A stretch of 6,812 bases of DNA from an uncultured Chloroflexota bacterium. Lineage in GTDB: Bacteria > Chloroflexota > Anaerolineae > Aggregatilineales > Phototrophicaceae. The notes beneath the pieces are model-generated. The model ran no database searches and was not told the origin of the DNA. It saw only the letters and a list, made by a program, of their open reading frames with translations. Every line of letters starts with the position of its first letter. Position 1 is the first letter of the stretch. Positions 1 through 4,539 of the stretch are shown one piece after another. The DNA lies in NCBI GenBank assembly GCA_903904765.1, contig CAIVEA010000454.1, positions 1 to 6,812 on the forward strand. Reading direction: 5' to 3'. The position numbers and the translations under genes are program-made.

Positions 1-1
1 C

Positions 2-385
2 AGCGAAGGGACAACCGATAACATTCCGTCTGCCGCCGCGCCCGGACAGGAAGTGCAAAGCACAGTGGTGATGCAGTTCGCCGCGCCGGATAATAACGCG
101 GATATGATGGGTGGTGCAGCAGATGCGGCCGCCTCCGGCATGAGCGCCGCCGCCGCACCGTTGCAACAGGCCGCCGCCACAGCCACCGCGCTGCCTACCC
201 AACCGCCGCCCACGCCATCTCCAACACCGCTGCCCACTCAACCTGCGCCTACCGCTGTACCATCCCCTGCGCCCGTCGCACAACCGGACAACACCCTGCC
301 CGCGCTGCTGCTGCTCATGGTGGGACTGGGGCTACTGACCGCCTCGATCACCGTTGGCGTGCGGATGGGAACACGGTGGCGCTGA
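2..385 (+). CDS. C-terminal part of a membrane-anchored Pro/Ala-rich protein (5' end outside window)
   Basis: The reading frame is open from the first complete codon at position 2 to TGA at 383-385, so the N-terminus lies outside the window. A GTG at 53 is in frame, but nothing marks it as a start. What can be seen is an Ala/Met-rich stretch, then a Pro/Thr linker (about 200-290) of the kind that spaces extracellular domains from a membrane, then one hydrophobic segment of about 22 residues at 296-361, and a short basic tail (RMGTRWR). By the positive-inside rule the tail is cytoplasmic and the Pro-rich part lies outside, giving a C-terminal anchor. There is no LPXTG-type sorting signal. The stop overlaps the ATG of the next gene (TGATG), so the two are probably translationally coupled. 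The family cannot be named from this fragment; the C-terminus of a surface or sensor protein is one possibility among several. Confidence 0.75.
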   Translation, partial: SEGTTDNIPSAAAPGQEVQSTVVMQFAAPDNNADMMGGAADAAASGMSAAAAPLQQAAATATALPTQPPPTPSPTPLPTQPAPTAVPSPAPVAQPDNTLPALLLLMVGLGLLTASITVGVRMGTRWR

Positions 386-891
386 TGCACACCCGGATCG
401 CTCACTACTGCCCGCTGTGCGGCGCGGCCTTCGAATGGCAGGAACGCTTCGGCAGGCCGCGTCCGGTTTGCCCTTCCTGCGGTCACACGCTGTTCTTTGA
501 CCCCAAAGTAGCCGTCGCCACGCTGATTGTGCAGGATGAGCGCGTGCTGCTCGTCCAGCGTGCCAACGACCCGCGCAAAGGCTGGTGGGCGCTGCCGGCT
601 GGCTTTGTGGAATGGGATGAAGCCCCGCAAGCCGCCGCCGCCCGCGAATGTCTGGAAGAAACCGGCCTGACGGTGGAAATTGTGCGCCTGCTGGATGTCT
701 TTCACACGCCGAACGATGGCGGCGCAGCGGATATTGTGATCGCCTATCGGGGGCGCGTGGTCAGCGGGGTGCTGGTCGCCGCCGATGATGCCGAGTCCGC
801 CGCTTGGTTCCCGCGAGATGCGCTGCCACCTGTCGCCTTTTTGCCCACTCAAACCCTGCTGGCGCGCTGGATCGCGCAGGAGATCATTTGA
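385..891 (+). CDS. Nudix hydrolase with N-terminal zinc ribbon
   Basis: This 168-residue protein should hydrolyse a nucleoside diphosphate linked to another group (X), in the cytoplasm; the substrate cannot be told. Two CxxC pairs (C9/C12 and C29/C32, in CPLCG and CPSCG) form an N-terminal zinc ribbon. The Nudix box runs from G73 to L95 and fits Gx5Ex7REUxEExGU (G73, E79, R87, E88, E91, E92, G94), with Cys89 at a usually aliphatic position. E88, E91 and E92 are the expected metal ligands. The ribbon-plus-Nudix layout recalls NADH pyrophosphatase (NudC), but the SQPWPFPxS motif that follows the Nudix box in NudC is missing, so I do not use that name. The ATG at 385 is preferred to the in-frame GTG at 376 because it forms a TGATG overlap with the gene before, and the zinc ribbon follows directly. 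Its own stop again overlaps the next ATG. Confidence 0.92.
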   Translation: MHTRIAHYCPLCGAAFEWQERFGRPRPVCPSCGHTLFFDPKVAVATLIVQDERVLLVQRANDPRKGWWALPAGFVEWDEAPQAAAARECLEETGLTVEIVRLLDVFHTPNDGGAADIVIAYRGRVVSGVLVAADDAESAAWFPRDALPPVAFLPTQTLLARWIAQEII

Positions 892-1352
892 TGCGTTCGT
901 ACCGCCGTCCCGCGCTGCTGGTGTTCGGGTTGATCGCACTCGTCGGGATCGTCGTCGGCCTGTTGTGGGCGACCAACGTATTCGGCTGGCGGGCGTACCG
1001 TCTGGTAGATGTTGAGTCGTTCATCGGCGCGAAGCTGCCCGCCACCGCCGAGCAGACCCATTTCTTTAGCAACAAGCAGTTCGGGCGCATCGTCTGGTTG
1101 CGCTTCGACCTGCCCGCAGGCGACAGCACCGCGCTGGATAATTTCCTTGCAGAAGCCGGACTCCCCACCCTGCGCGAGGGTTATACGCCTTTCCCCGCCG
1201 CCAACCCGCAGGAGGCCAGCCTATCGTGGTGGACACCCTACGAATCGCAGTCTTACAGCGGGCTGCACCGCAACAGCGGCAACAAAACGCTTGAAGTGCT
1301 GGCAACCGGCAGCACCGTCTACCTGCGTGCCTATACCAATTCCGCCCGTTGA
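891..1352 (+). CDS. Small membrane-anchored protein of unknown function
   Basis: The protein has 153 residues. A basic N-terminus (RSYRRP) is followed by one hydrophobic helix at about residues 8-28, so the N-terminus is probably inside and the remaining 120 or so residues face outward. The outer part begins with a conserved-looking stretch (VDVESFIGAKLP, then RIVWLRFDLPAG near residues 66-77) and looks like a compact mixed alpha/beta domain, but I do not recognise the family. There is no lipobox cysteine. The start is ATG 891, overlapping the Nudix stop as TGATG, with AGGAGA at 878-883 seven bases upstream; in-frame starts further up lie inside the Nudix gene. It is the last gene of a three-gene coupled operon. 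The coupling suggests co-expression with the Nudix enzyme and the anchored protein, but not a specific job. Confidence 0.8.
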   Translation: MRSYRRPALLVFGLIALVGIVVGLLWATNVFGWRAYRLVDVESFIGAKLPATAEQTHFFSNKQFGRIVWLRFDLPAGDSTALDNFLAEAGLPTLREGYTPFPAANPQEASLSWWTPYESQSYSGLHRNSGNKTLEVLATGSTVYLRAYTNSAR

Positions 1353-1445
1353 GCATCGGATTGGTCTTATCACCCCCTTGACGCTCCCCCGCCTGAGCGC
1401 GAATATGAGACACAGCATATTCATCTACTCTAGTTGGGGACAGTA

Positions 1446-2024
1446 ATGACCACGATTGGCGTTCTGGCGCTGCAAGGCGCTTTCATCGAGCATGTCAAAA
1501 TCCTGCGGCGGCTAGGCGCAGAAACCCGCGAAGTCCGCCTGCCTGCCGACCTTGACGGGCTGGACGGCCTGATTATCCCCGGTGGCGAAAGCACCACCAT
1601 TGGCAAGCTGGCTGTCACCTTCGGGCTGATCGAACCGCTGCGCGCCTTCGCACAGCAGCATCCCACATGGGGAACGTGCGCCGGTATGATCTTTCTGGCG
1701 AAGGACATCGGCATGGATCGTCAGCCGATTCTGGGCGTAATGGACATCACCGTAAACCGCAACGCTTTCGGGCGGCAGGTGGATAGCTTCGAGGTGAACC
1801 TGCCCATCAAAGGACTGGGTGATGTTCCCTTCCCCGCTGTGTTCATCCGCGCCCCGATTGTGACCGCCGTCGCGGGGGATGTGCAGGTGTTGGCGGCGCT
1901 GGAGGACGGAAGAATCGTGGCGGCGCAGTCCGGGCATCTGCTCGCCACCGCCTTTCACCCCGAATTGACGAACGATGACCGCCTGCATGCGTATTTCTTG
2001 AGTATGTCCACAACCGGGAAATGA
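1446..2024 (+). CDS. pdxT: Pyridoxal 5'-phosphate synthase glutaminase subunit PdxT
   Basis: PdxT hydrolyses glutamine and channels ammonia to PdxS, which makes pyridoxal 5'-phosphate (vitamin B6) from ribose 5-phosphate and glyceraldehyde 3-phosphate; it acts in the cytoplasm. The 192-residue length is usual for the family. The class-I amidotransferase signs are complete: PGGEST at 45-50, nucleophile Cys78 in GTCAGM, and the His171/Glu173 pair in AFHPEL. The N-terminal IGVLALQGAF is typical of PdxT. ATG 1446 is chosen because GGGGA at 1436-1440 sits five bases before it; an in-frame TTG at 1434 overlaps that site. The preceding 93-bp gap contains TTGACG (1378-1383), but no -10 at the right spacing better than GAATAT (1401-1406), so a promoter here is only possible. 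No pdxS adjoins it in the window, although the pair is often adjacent in bacteria. No clear terminator follows. Confidence 0.97.
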   Translation: MTTIGVLALQGAFIEHVKILRRLGAETREVRLPADLDGLDGLIIPGGESTTIGKLAVTFGLIEPLRAFAQQHPTWGTCAGMIFLAKDIGMDRQPILGVMDITVNRNAFGRQVDSFEVNLPIKGLGDVPFPAVFIRAPIVTAVAGDVQVLAALEDGRIVAAQSGHLLATAFHPELTNDDRLHAYFLSMSTTGK

Positions 2025-2056
2025 TCAGAATGTGCCAATTTGGGTAAAGTTTGCTG

Positions 2057-2084
2057 TTCACATTCCCGTATCCGGTGCTAAAAT
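2057..2084 (+). promoter_or_regulatory. Promoter of the polyacidic protein gene (extended -10)
   Basis: TTCACA at 2057-2062 (5 of 6 matches to TTGACA) is followed after 16 bp by TAAAAT at 2079-2084 (5 of 6 matches to TATAAT). The -10 carries an upstream TG at the extended -10 position (TGCTAAAAT, 2076-2084). Transcription would start near 2091, about 35 bases before the ATG at 2126. This makes the acidic gene independent of pdxT. Confidence 0.65.
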
Positions 2085-2125
2085 GTGCGCGTGAATTTGA
2101 TTGAGATGATGCGGGTGCGAGGACT

Positions 2126-2404
2126 ATGTACAATAAACTATTCGTGAACGAAATCGAATCCGAACAGGAAGATGATCTTCTCGAAGAAGAAGAAGAACTG
2201 GATTTCGAGGACGAAGACCTAGACGATATTGACCTAGACGAAGAAGAACTCTTGGACGAAGAAGACATCCTCTTGGACGATGAGGAAATTGACGACGACG
2301 GCTACGAACTCGAAGACGACGACGACGATTACCTCTATGATGATGATGACGACGAGGATGAGGACGAAGACGAAGACGGCTATTACGACGACGACGACTT
2401 CTAA
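2126..2404 (+). CDS. Polyacidic small protein (63% Asp/Glu), function unknown
   Basis: The protein has 92 residues, of which 58 are Asp or Glu by direct count. The only basic residue is Lys4; there is no Arg, His, Cys or Trp. The first eight residues (MYNKLFVN) are ordinary. The rest alternates acidic runs with single Leu, Ile, Phe or Tyr residues, and the C-terminal third is almost pure Asp/Glu with Tyr and Gly. The net charge is near -57, so the chain is probably disordered unless bound to a cation or a basic partner. In-frame sub-repeats are visible in the DNA: GACCTAGACGA at 2216-2226 and 2231-2241, and CTCTTGGACGA at 2249-2259 and 2270-2280. GAGGA at 2119-2123 lies only two bases before the ATG, an unusually tight ribosome site. 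A good promoter and a hairpin terminator frame it as a single-gene unit. Similar acidic tails occur in the RNA polymerase delta subunit of Firmicutes and in nucleic-acid mimics, but no folded domain supports either identity. The lack of stops and the dedicated signals argue for a real gene. Confidence 0.8.
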   Translation: MYNKLFVNEIESEQEDDLLEEEEELDFEDEDLDDIDLDEEELLDEEDILLDDEEIDDDGYELEDDDDDYLYDDDDDEDEDEDEDGYYDDDDF

Positions 2405-2425
2405 CATCCCCATCGTCTGATACAG

Positions 2426-2458
2426 ACGGTTTGGCGGCTCGTTCCAGCCGCCAACCGT
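2426..2458 (+). terminator. Hairpin terminator after the polyacidic gene
   Basis: The stem is 2426-2439 pairing with 2446-2458: 13 base pairs with one bulged T on the left arm, GC-rich (GGCGGCT/AGCCGCC), and a six-base loop CGTTCC. It is followed by a T-rich but interrupted tract (TTGTGTGTTT, 2463-2472), so termination may be incomplete. A smaller hairpin, CGTCTG-ATA-CAGACG (2414-2428), shares bases 2426-2428 with the left arm, so the two cannot be complete together. Confidence 0.6.
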
Positions 2459-2523
2459 TCGCTTGTGTGTTTACGCTAGGTGACCACGCCCGAAAATATG
2501 TCCCCGGACGAATAGATTCTGCC

Positions 2524-3450
2524 TTATTTCTCGCGCAGTTTGCTCAGAATATCCTCTAAGCCAGCGGGCAACGGGGCGCTGAAGTGCATCCGTTTGCCGG
2601 TGGTGGGATGGTCGAAGCTCAACTCGGCAGCATGTAGAAAATGGCGCTTCAGTTTCAACCGCTGCTTGCGATAGCCGTAGACCGTATCGCCCACAATCGG
2701 ACAACCGATGAACGCCATGTGGACACGAATCTGATGGGTGCGTCCGGTGAGCAAGTTCACTCGTACCAGCGCCTGCCCGCCGTTGAAATCGAACTCAGTC
2801 ACACGGTACTCGGTGATAGCCGGCTTGCCGCCGCGAATCACCGCCATCTTCTTGCGCTGTTCGGGGTCGCGGGAGATAGGCGCTTCGATGCGCCCGACCT
2901 GTGTGGCGGGAAGTTTTTCTAGCAACGCGATATAGGTCTTTTCCACCGTGCGCGACTGAAACTGCGCCATCAGCTTGATGCGTGCCGCGTCCGTTTTGGC
3001 GATCACGATCAACCCGCTGGTGTCTTTGTCCAGCCGATGTACGATACCCACGCGCTTTTCGACAATGTTCATGCGGCTAATTTCCGGCCAGCGCGACAGC
3101 AGGGCGCTCACCAGCGTTCCTGTCTCGTTGCCCACGCCGGGATGCACCGTCATGCCAGCCGGCTTGTTGATGACTGCCAGATCAGCATCTTCGTACAGCA
3201 CGTCCAGCGCAATCGCCTCCGGTTGCACGGTCTCCGGTTCCTCACGAGAAGGAATGACCACGCTAATGCGCTGCCCCACCTTGAGCTTGATGCCCGCTTT
3301 GACTGCTTCGCCATCCACCGTCACCAGACCGTCTTTGATGAACGTCTGAATCTGGGCGCGGGATAAATCGTCACCCACCTGCGCCACAATCAGCTTATCC
3401 AGCCGTTCGCCAGCCGCTTCCACCACAAATTCCAACCGGGTCTCTGCCAT
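2524..3450 (-). CDS. rluD: 23S rRNA pseudouridine synthase, RluA/RluD family
   Basis: RluA-family enzymes convert specific uridines to pseudouridine in rRNA; RluD acts on helix 69 of 23S rRNA during 50S assembly. The 308 residues fit an S4 RNA-binding domain (about 14-67, with GERLDKLI and SRAQIQTFIKDG) followed by the synthase domain. Catalytic Asp141 lies in HRLDKDTSG (138-146). Other family motifs are NKPAGMTVHPG (95-105) and TGRTHQIRVH (235-244). S4 plus this motif set is typical of RluD, but closely related paralogues share the layout, so the exact target uridines are uncertain. Two ATGs lie in tandem (3453 and 3450), and the coding start is one of them. A longer in-frame ATG at 3483 falls inside a predicted TATAAT and would not be transcribed, and the extra ten residues do not resemble the family N-terminus. 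No strong ribosome-binding site is visible. The gene is divergent from rsfS and convergent with the polyacidic gene. Confidence 0.93.
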   Translation of the reverse strand: MAETRLEFVVEAAGERLDKLIVAQVGDDLSRAQIQTFIKDGLVTVDGEAVKAGIKLKVGQRISVVIPSREEPETVQPEAIALDVLYEDADLAVINKPAGMTVHPGVGNETGTLVSALLSRWPEISRMNIVEKRVGIVHRLDKDTSGLIVIAKTDAARIKLMAQFQSRTVEKTYIALLEKLPATQVGRIEAPISRDPEQRKKMAVIRGGKPAITEYRVTEFDFNGGQALVRVNLLTGRTHQIRVHMAFIGCPIVGDTVYGYRKQRLKLKRHFLHAAELSFDHPTTGKRMHFSAPLPAGLEDILSKLREK

Positions 3451-3481
3451 CATGCACCATTCATTTTTGTTCAGGCCGATC

Positions 3482-3510
3482 ATTATACTACGGGGTGAGG
3501 TATGAATCGC
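3482..3510 (-). promoter_or_regulatory. Predicted rluD promoter
   Basis: On the minus strand there is a perfect TATAAT at 3487-3482. The -35 zone at 17-bp spacing (3510-3505, GCGATT) matches TTGACA poorly. Transcription would begin near 3475, giving a leader of roughly 25 bases. The -35 zone overlaps that of rsfS on the other strand. Confidence 0.5.
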
Positions 3511-3529
3511 AGTCAGCTTATGCTAGAAT
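3501..3529 (+). promoter_or_regulatory. Predicted rsfS promoter (extended -10)
   Basis: TAGAAT at 3524-3529 (5 of 6) is preceded by TG in the extended position (TGCTAGAAT, 3521-3529). The -35 zone at 17-bp spacing is TATGAA (3501-3506), which is poor, so the promoter would lean on the TG. A short inverted repeat, GAATG-CA-CATTC (3526-3537), spans the end of the -10 and the expected start of transcription near 3536. Confidence 0.5.
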
Positions 3530-3560
3530 GCACATTCAATCTGAAATGATAGGGACTGCT

Positions 3561-3568
3561 AAAGGAGA
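3561..3568 (+). promoter_or_regulatory. Ribosome-binding site that sets the rsfS start at CTG 3575
   Basis: AAAGGAGA is the best Shine-Dalgarno match on the plus strand of the window. Spacing to CTG 3575 is six bases and to ATG 3590 is 21 bases. No other ATG, GTG or TTG lies in the rsfS frame between this site and 3590. Confidence 0.75.
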
Positions 3569-3574
3569 AAGCCT

Positions 3575-3922
3575 CTGGACTCGCTCGAAATGGCACGCCA
3601 CATTGTGAATGTGGTCGAAGACAAAAAAGCCGAAGATATTTTGCTGCTCGATCTCAGACCGGATGCCATCATCGCGGATTATTTTGTGATCGCCACCGGG
3701 AATAGCGAACGGCAGTTGAAGGCGCTCACGGAATACATCCGCGAAGCGATGAAAGAACAGTACAGCAAGTTGCCCAACTCCACCGAAGGCACATCCGAAA
3801 GCGGCTGGATGCTGATGGATTACGGCGATATTGTGGTGCATCTGTTCGTTGAGGAGAAGCGGCGCTACTACGATCTAGAAGGGTTGTGGCGCACCGCCCA
3901 CGTTCTGCTGCACATCCAGTAA
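3575..3922 (+). CDS. rsfS: Ribosomal silencing factor RsfS, probable CTG start
   Basis: RsfS (DUF143, also called YbeB/Iojap) binds uL14 on the 50S subunit and blocks joining with 30S, damping translation when nutrients are scarce. Family signs are KKAEDILLLDL, the DYFVIATGNS stretch, GWMLMDYGDIVVHLF, and RRYYDLEGLW near the C-terminus. The first in-frame ATG is at 3590, but the strong Shine-Dalgarno AAAGGAGA (3561-3568) is 21 bases from it, which is too far. It lies six bases before an in-frame CTG at 3575, and an in-frame TAA at 3560-3562 rules out anything longer. A CTG start gives 115 residues beginning MDSLEMARHIV, which adds five residues in keeping with RsfS N-termini as I recall them; the ATG would give 110. 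CTG starts are rare in bacteria. The gene lies alone, divergent from rluD and convergent with ndk, whereas rsfS often lies beside nadD in other bacteria. Confidence 0.93.
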   Translation: MDSLEMARHIVNVVEDKKAEDILLLDLRPDAIIADYFVIATGNSERQLKALTEYIREAMKEQYSKLPNSTEGTSESGWMLMDYGDIVVHLFVEEKRRYYDLEGLWRTAHVLLHIQ

Positions 3923-3930
3923 AACCCCAC

Positions 3931-3962
3931 GCGGGGCGCGAACAAACACCGTTGCGCCCCGC
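3931..3962. terminator. Shared hairpin between convergent rsfS and ndk
   Basis: GCGGGGCGC (3931-3939) pairs with GCGCCCCGC (3954-3962). After one bulged G, AAC (3941-3943) and GTT (3951-3953) extend the stem to 12 pairs around a seven-base loop. It lies in the 62-bp gap between the two stop codons. On the minus strand it is followed by GTGGGGTTTT, a short T run; on the plus strand there is no T run. It is therefore more convincing as the ndk terminator, though it may act both ways. Confidence 0.6.
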
Positions 3963-3984
3963 ACTGTTGTGCGTCTATCCCGCT

Positions 3985-4434
3985 TTATTCAAAAATCCAG
4001 GGGTCGGTATTACGCGGCCACGACACCAGTTCGGCATCTGTGAAGAAGTTCGCCACTTCGCGTGCGCCACTTTCCACTGAATCAGAGCCATGCACCAGAT
4101 TGCGTCCCACTTCGAGGCCGAAATCGCCGCGAATGGTTCCGGCGGGCGATTCAAACGGCTTGGTCTTGCCGATGGTGGCGCGGGCGGCTTCCACAGCCTT
4201 CGTGCCTTCCAGCGCGATCACCACCACAGGCGACGAGGTGATGTACTTCACCAGCCCCTCGAAGAAGGGCTTGCCGACATGCTCGGCGTAGTGCTTCTCG
4301 GCCAGCGCCGCCGGAACCTGCATGAACTTCATGCCCGCGATCTTCAGACCACGCTGCTCGAAACGACGGATGATTTCCCCGGTCAGGCCGCGCTGCACGG
4401 CATCCGGCTTCACGATGATAAGGGTGCGTTCCAT
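3985..4434 (-). CDS. ndk: Nucleoside diphosphate kinase
   Basis: Ndk moves the gamma-phosphate of ATP to other nucleoside diphosphates through a phospho-histidine, keeping NTP and dNTP pools balanced in the cytoplasm. The 149 residues match the short bacterial form from the typical ERTLIIVKPDAVQRG start to the WIFE end. The active-site histidine is His115 in RNLVHGSDS (111-119); Lys9 and the region near Arg85 and Arg102 fit the nucleotide site. ATG 4434 is chosen because GGAGGT (minus strand, 4450-4445) lies ten bases before it. An in-frame upstream ATG at 4452 overlaps that site, and residues before MERTL do not belong to the family. A predicted promoter (TATAAT, 4516-4511) gives a leader of about 70 bases that holds an inverted repeat. 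The gene lies 77 bp behind the WL/TPR gene and convergent with rsfS. Confidence 0.97.
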   Translation of the reverse strand: MERTLIIVKPDAVQRGLTGEIIRRFEQRGLKIAGMKFMQVPAALAEKHYAEHVGKPFFEGLVKYITSSPVVVIALEGTKAVEAARATIGKTKPFESPAGTIRGDFGLEVGRNLVHGSDSVESGAREVANFFTDAELVSWPRNTDPWIFE

Positions 4435-4458
4435 ATCTCTGATGACCTCCATACATAC

Positions 4459-4484
4459 GAAACGGGTCAATGATGACCCGTTTC
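4459..4484 (-). promoter_or_regulatory. 11-bp inverted repeat in the ndk leader
   Basis: The arms are GAAACGGGTCA (4459-4469) and TGACCCGTTTC (4474-4484), perfectly complementary with a four-base spacer ATGA. It lies eight bases upstream of the ndk ribosome-binding site and downstream of the predicted promoter. In RNA it forms a stable tetraloop hairpin with A's before and U's after the GC core, which looks like a small attenuator or the terminator of the WL/TPR gene. In DNA it could be a dimeric repressor site (GGGTCA-N4-TGACCC). Confidence 0.6.
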
Positions 4485-4510
4485 CTCACGAAATCTCAAA
4501 CTCACAGCCG

Positions 4511-4539
4511 ATTATAGCTGATTGAGCGCCTTTCGATAA
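4511..4539 (-). promoter_or_regulatory. Predicted ndk promoter overlapping the stop of the upstream gene
   Basis: On the minus strand a perfect TATAAT lies at 4516-4511 and includes bases of the TAA stop (4514-4512) of the WL/TPR gene. At 17-bp spacing the -35 zone is TTATCG (4539-4534), three of six matches. Transcription would start near 4504. Confidence 0.5.

Noticed and set aside
804..890. Longer start for the small membrane protein
   Set aside because: It would overlap most of the Nudix C-terminus and put polar residues before the membrane helix; ATG 891 has a good ribosome site and the TGATG overlap.
385..891. Calling the Nudix protein NudC (NADH pyrophosphatase)
   Set aside because: The SQPWPFPxS motif after the Nudix box is missing and the protein is short for NudC.
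238..939. Minus-strand ORF of 233 codons opposite the Nudix gene
   Set aside because: The plus strand here has a complete Nudix box and zinc ribbon; the opposite frame shows no motif and no promoter.
1843..2268. Minus-strand ORF with long poly-Ser runs
   Set aside because: It is the antisense of the GAN-rich acidic codons and the pdxT end; Ser runs arise from reading GAA/GAC backwards, and it has no start signals.
2291..2400. Trinucleotide tracts as a non-coding microsatellite
   Set aside because: The repeats are in frame within an intact ORF with promoter and terminator; they are better read as acidic codons.
2126..2404. Naming the acidic protein as RNA polymerase delta subunit or a DNA mimic
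   Set aside because: Delta carries a folded N-terminal domain that is absent here, and mimicry cannot be shown from composition alone.
3451..3483. Longer rluD start at ATG 3483
   Set aside because: The ATG falls at the edge of the predicted TATAAT, upstream of the likely transcription start, and the extra residues do not fit the family.
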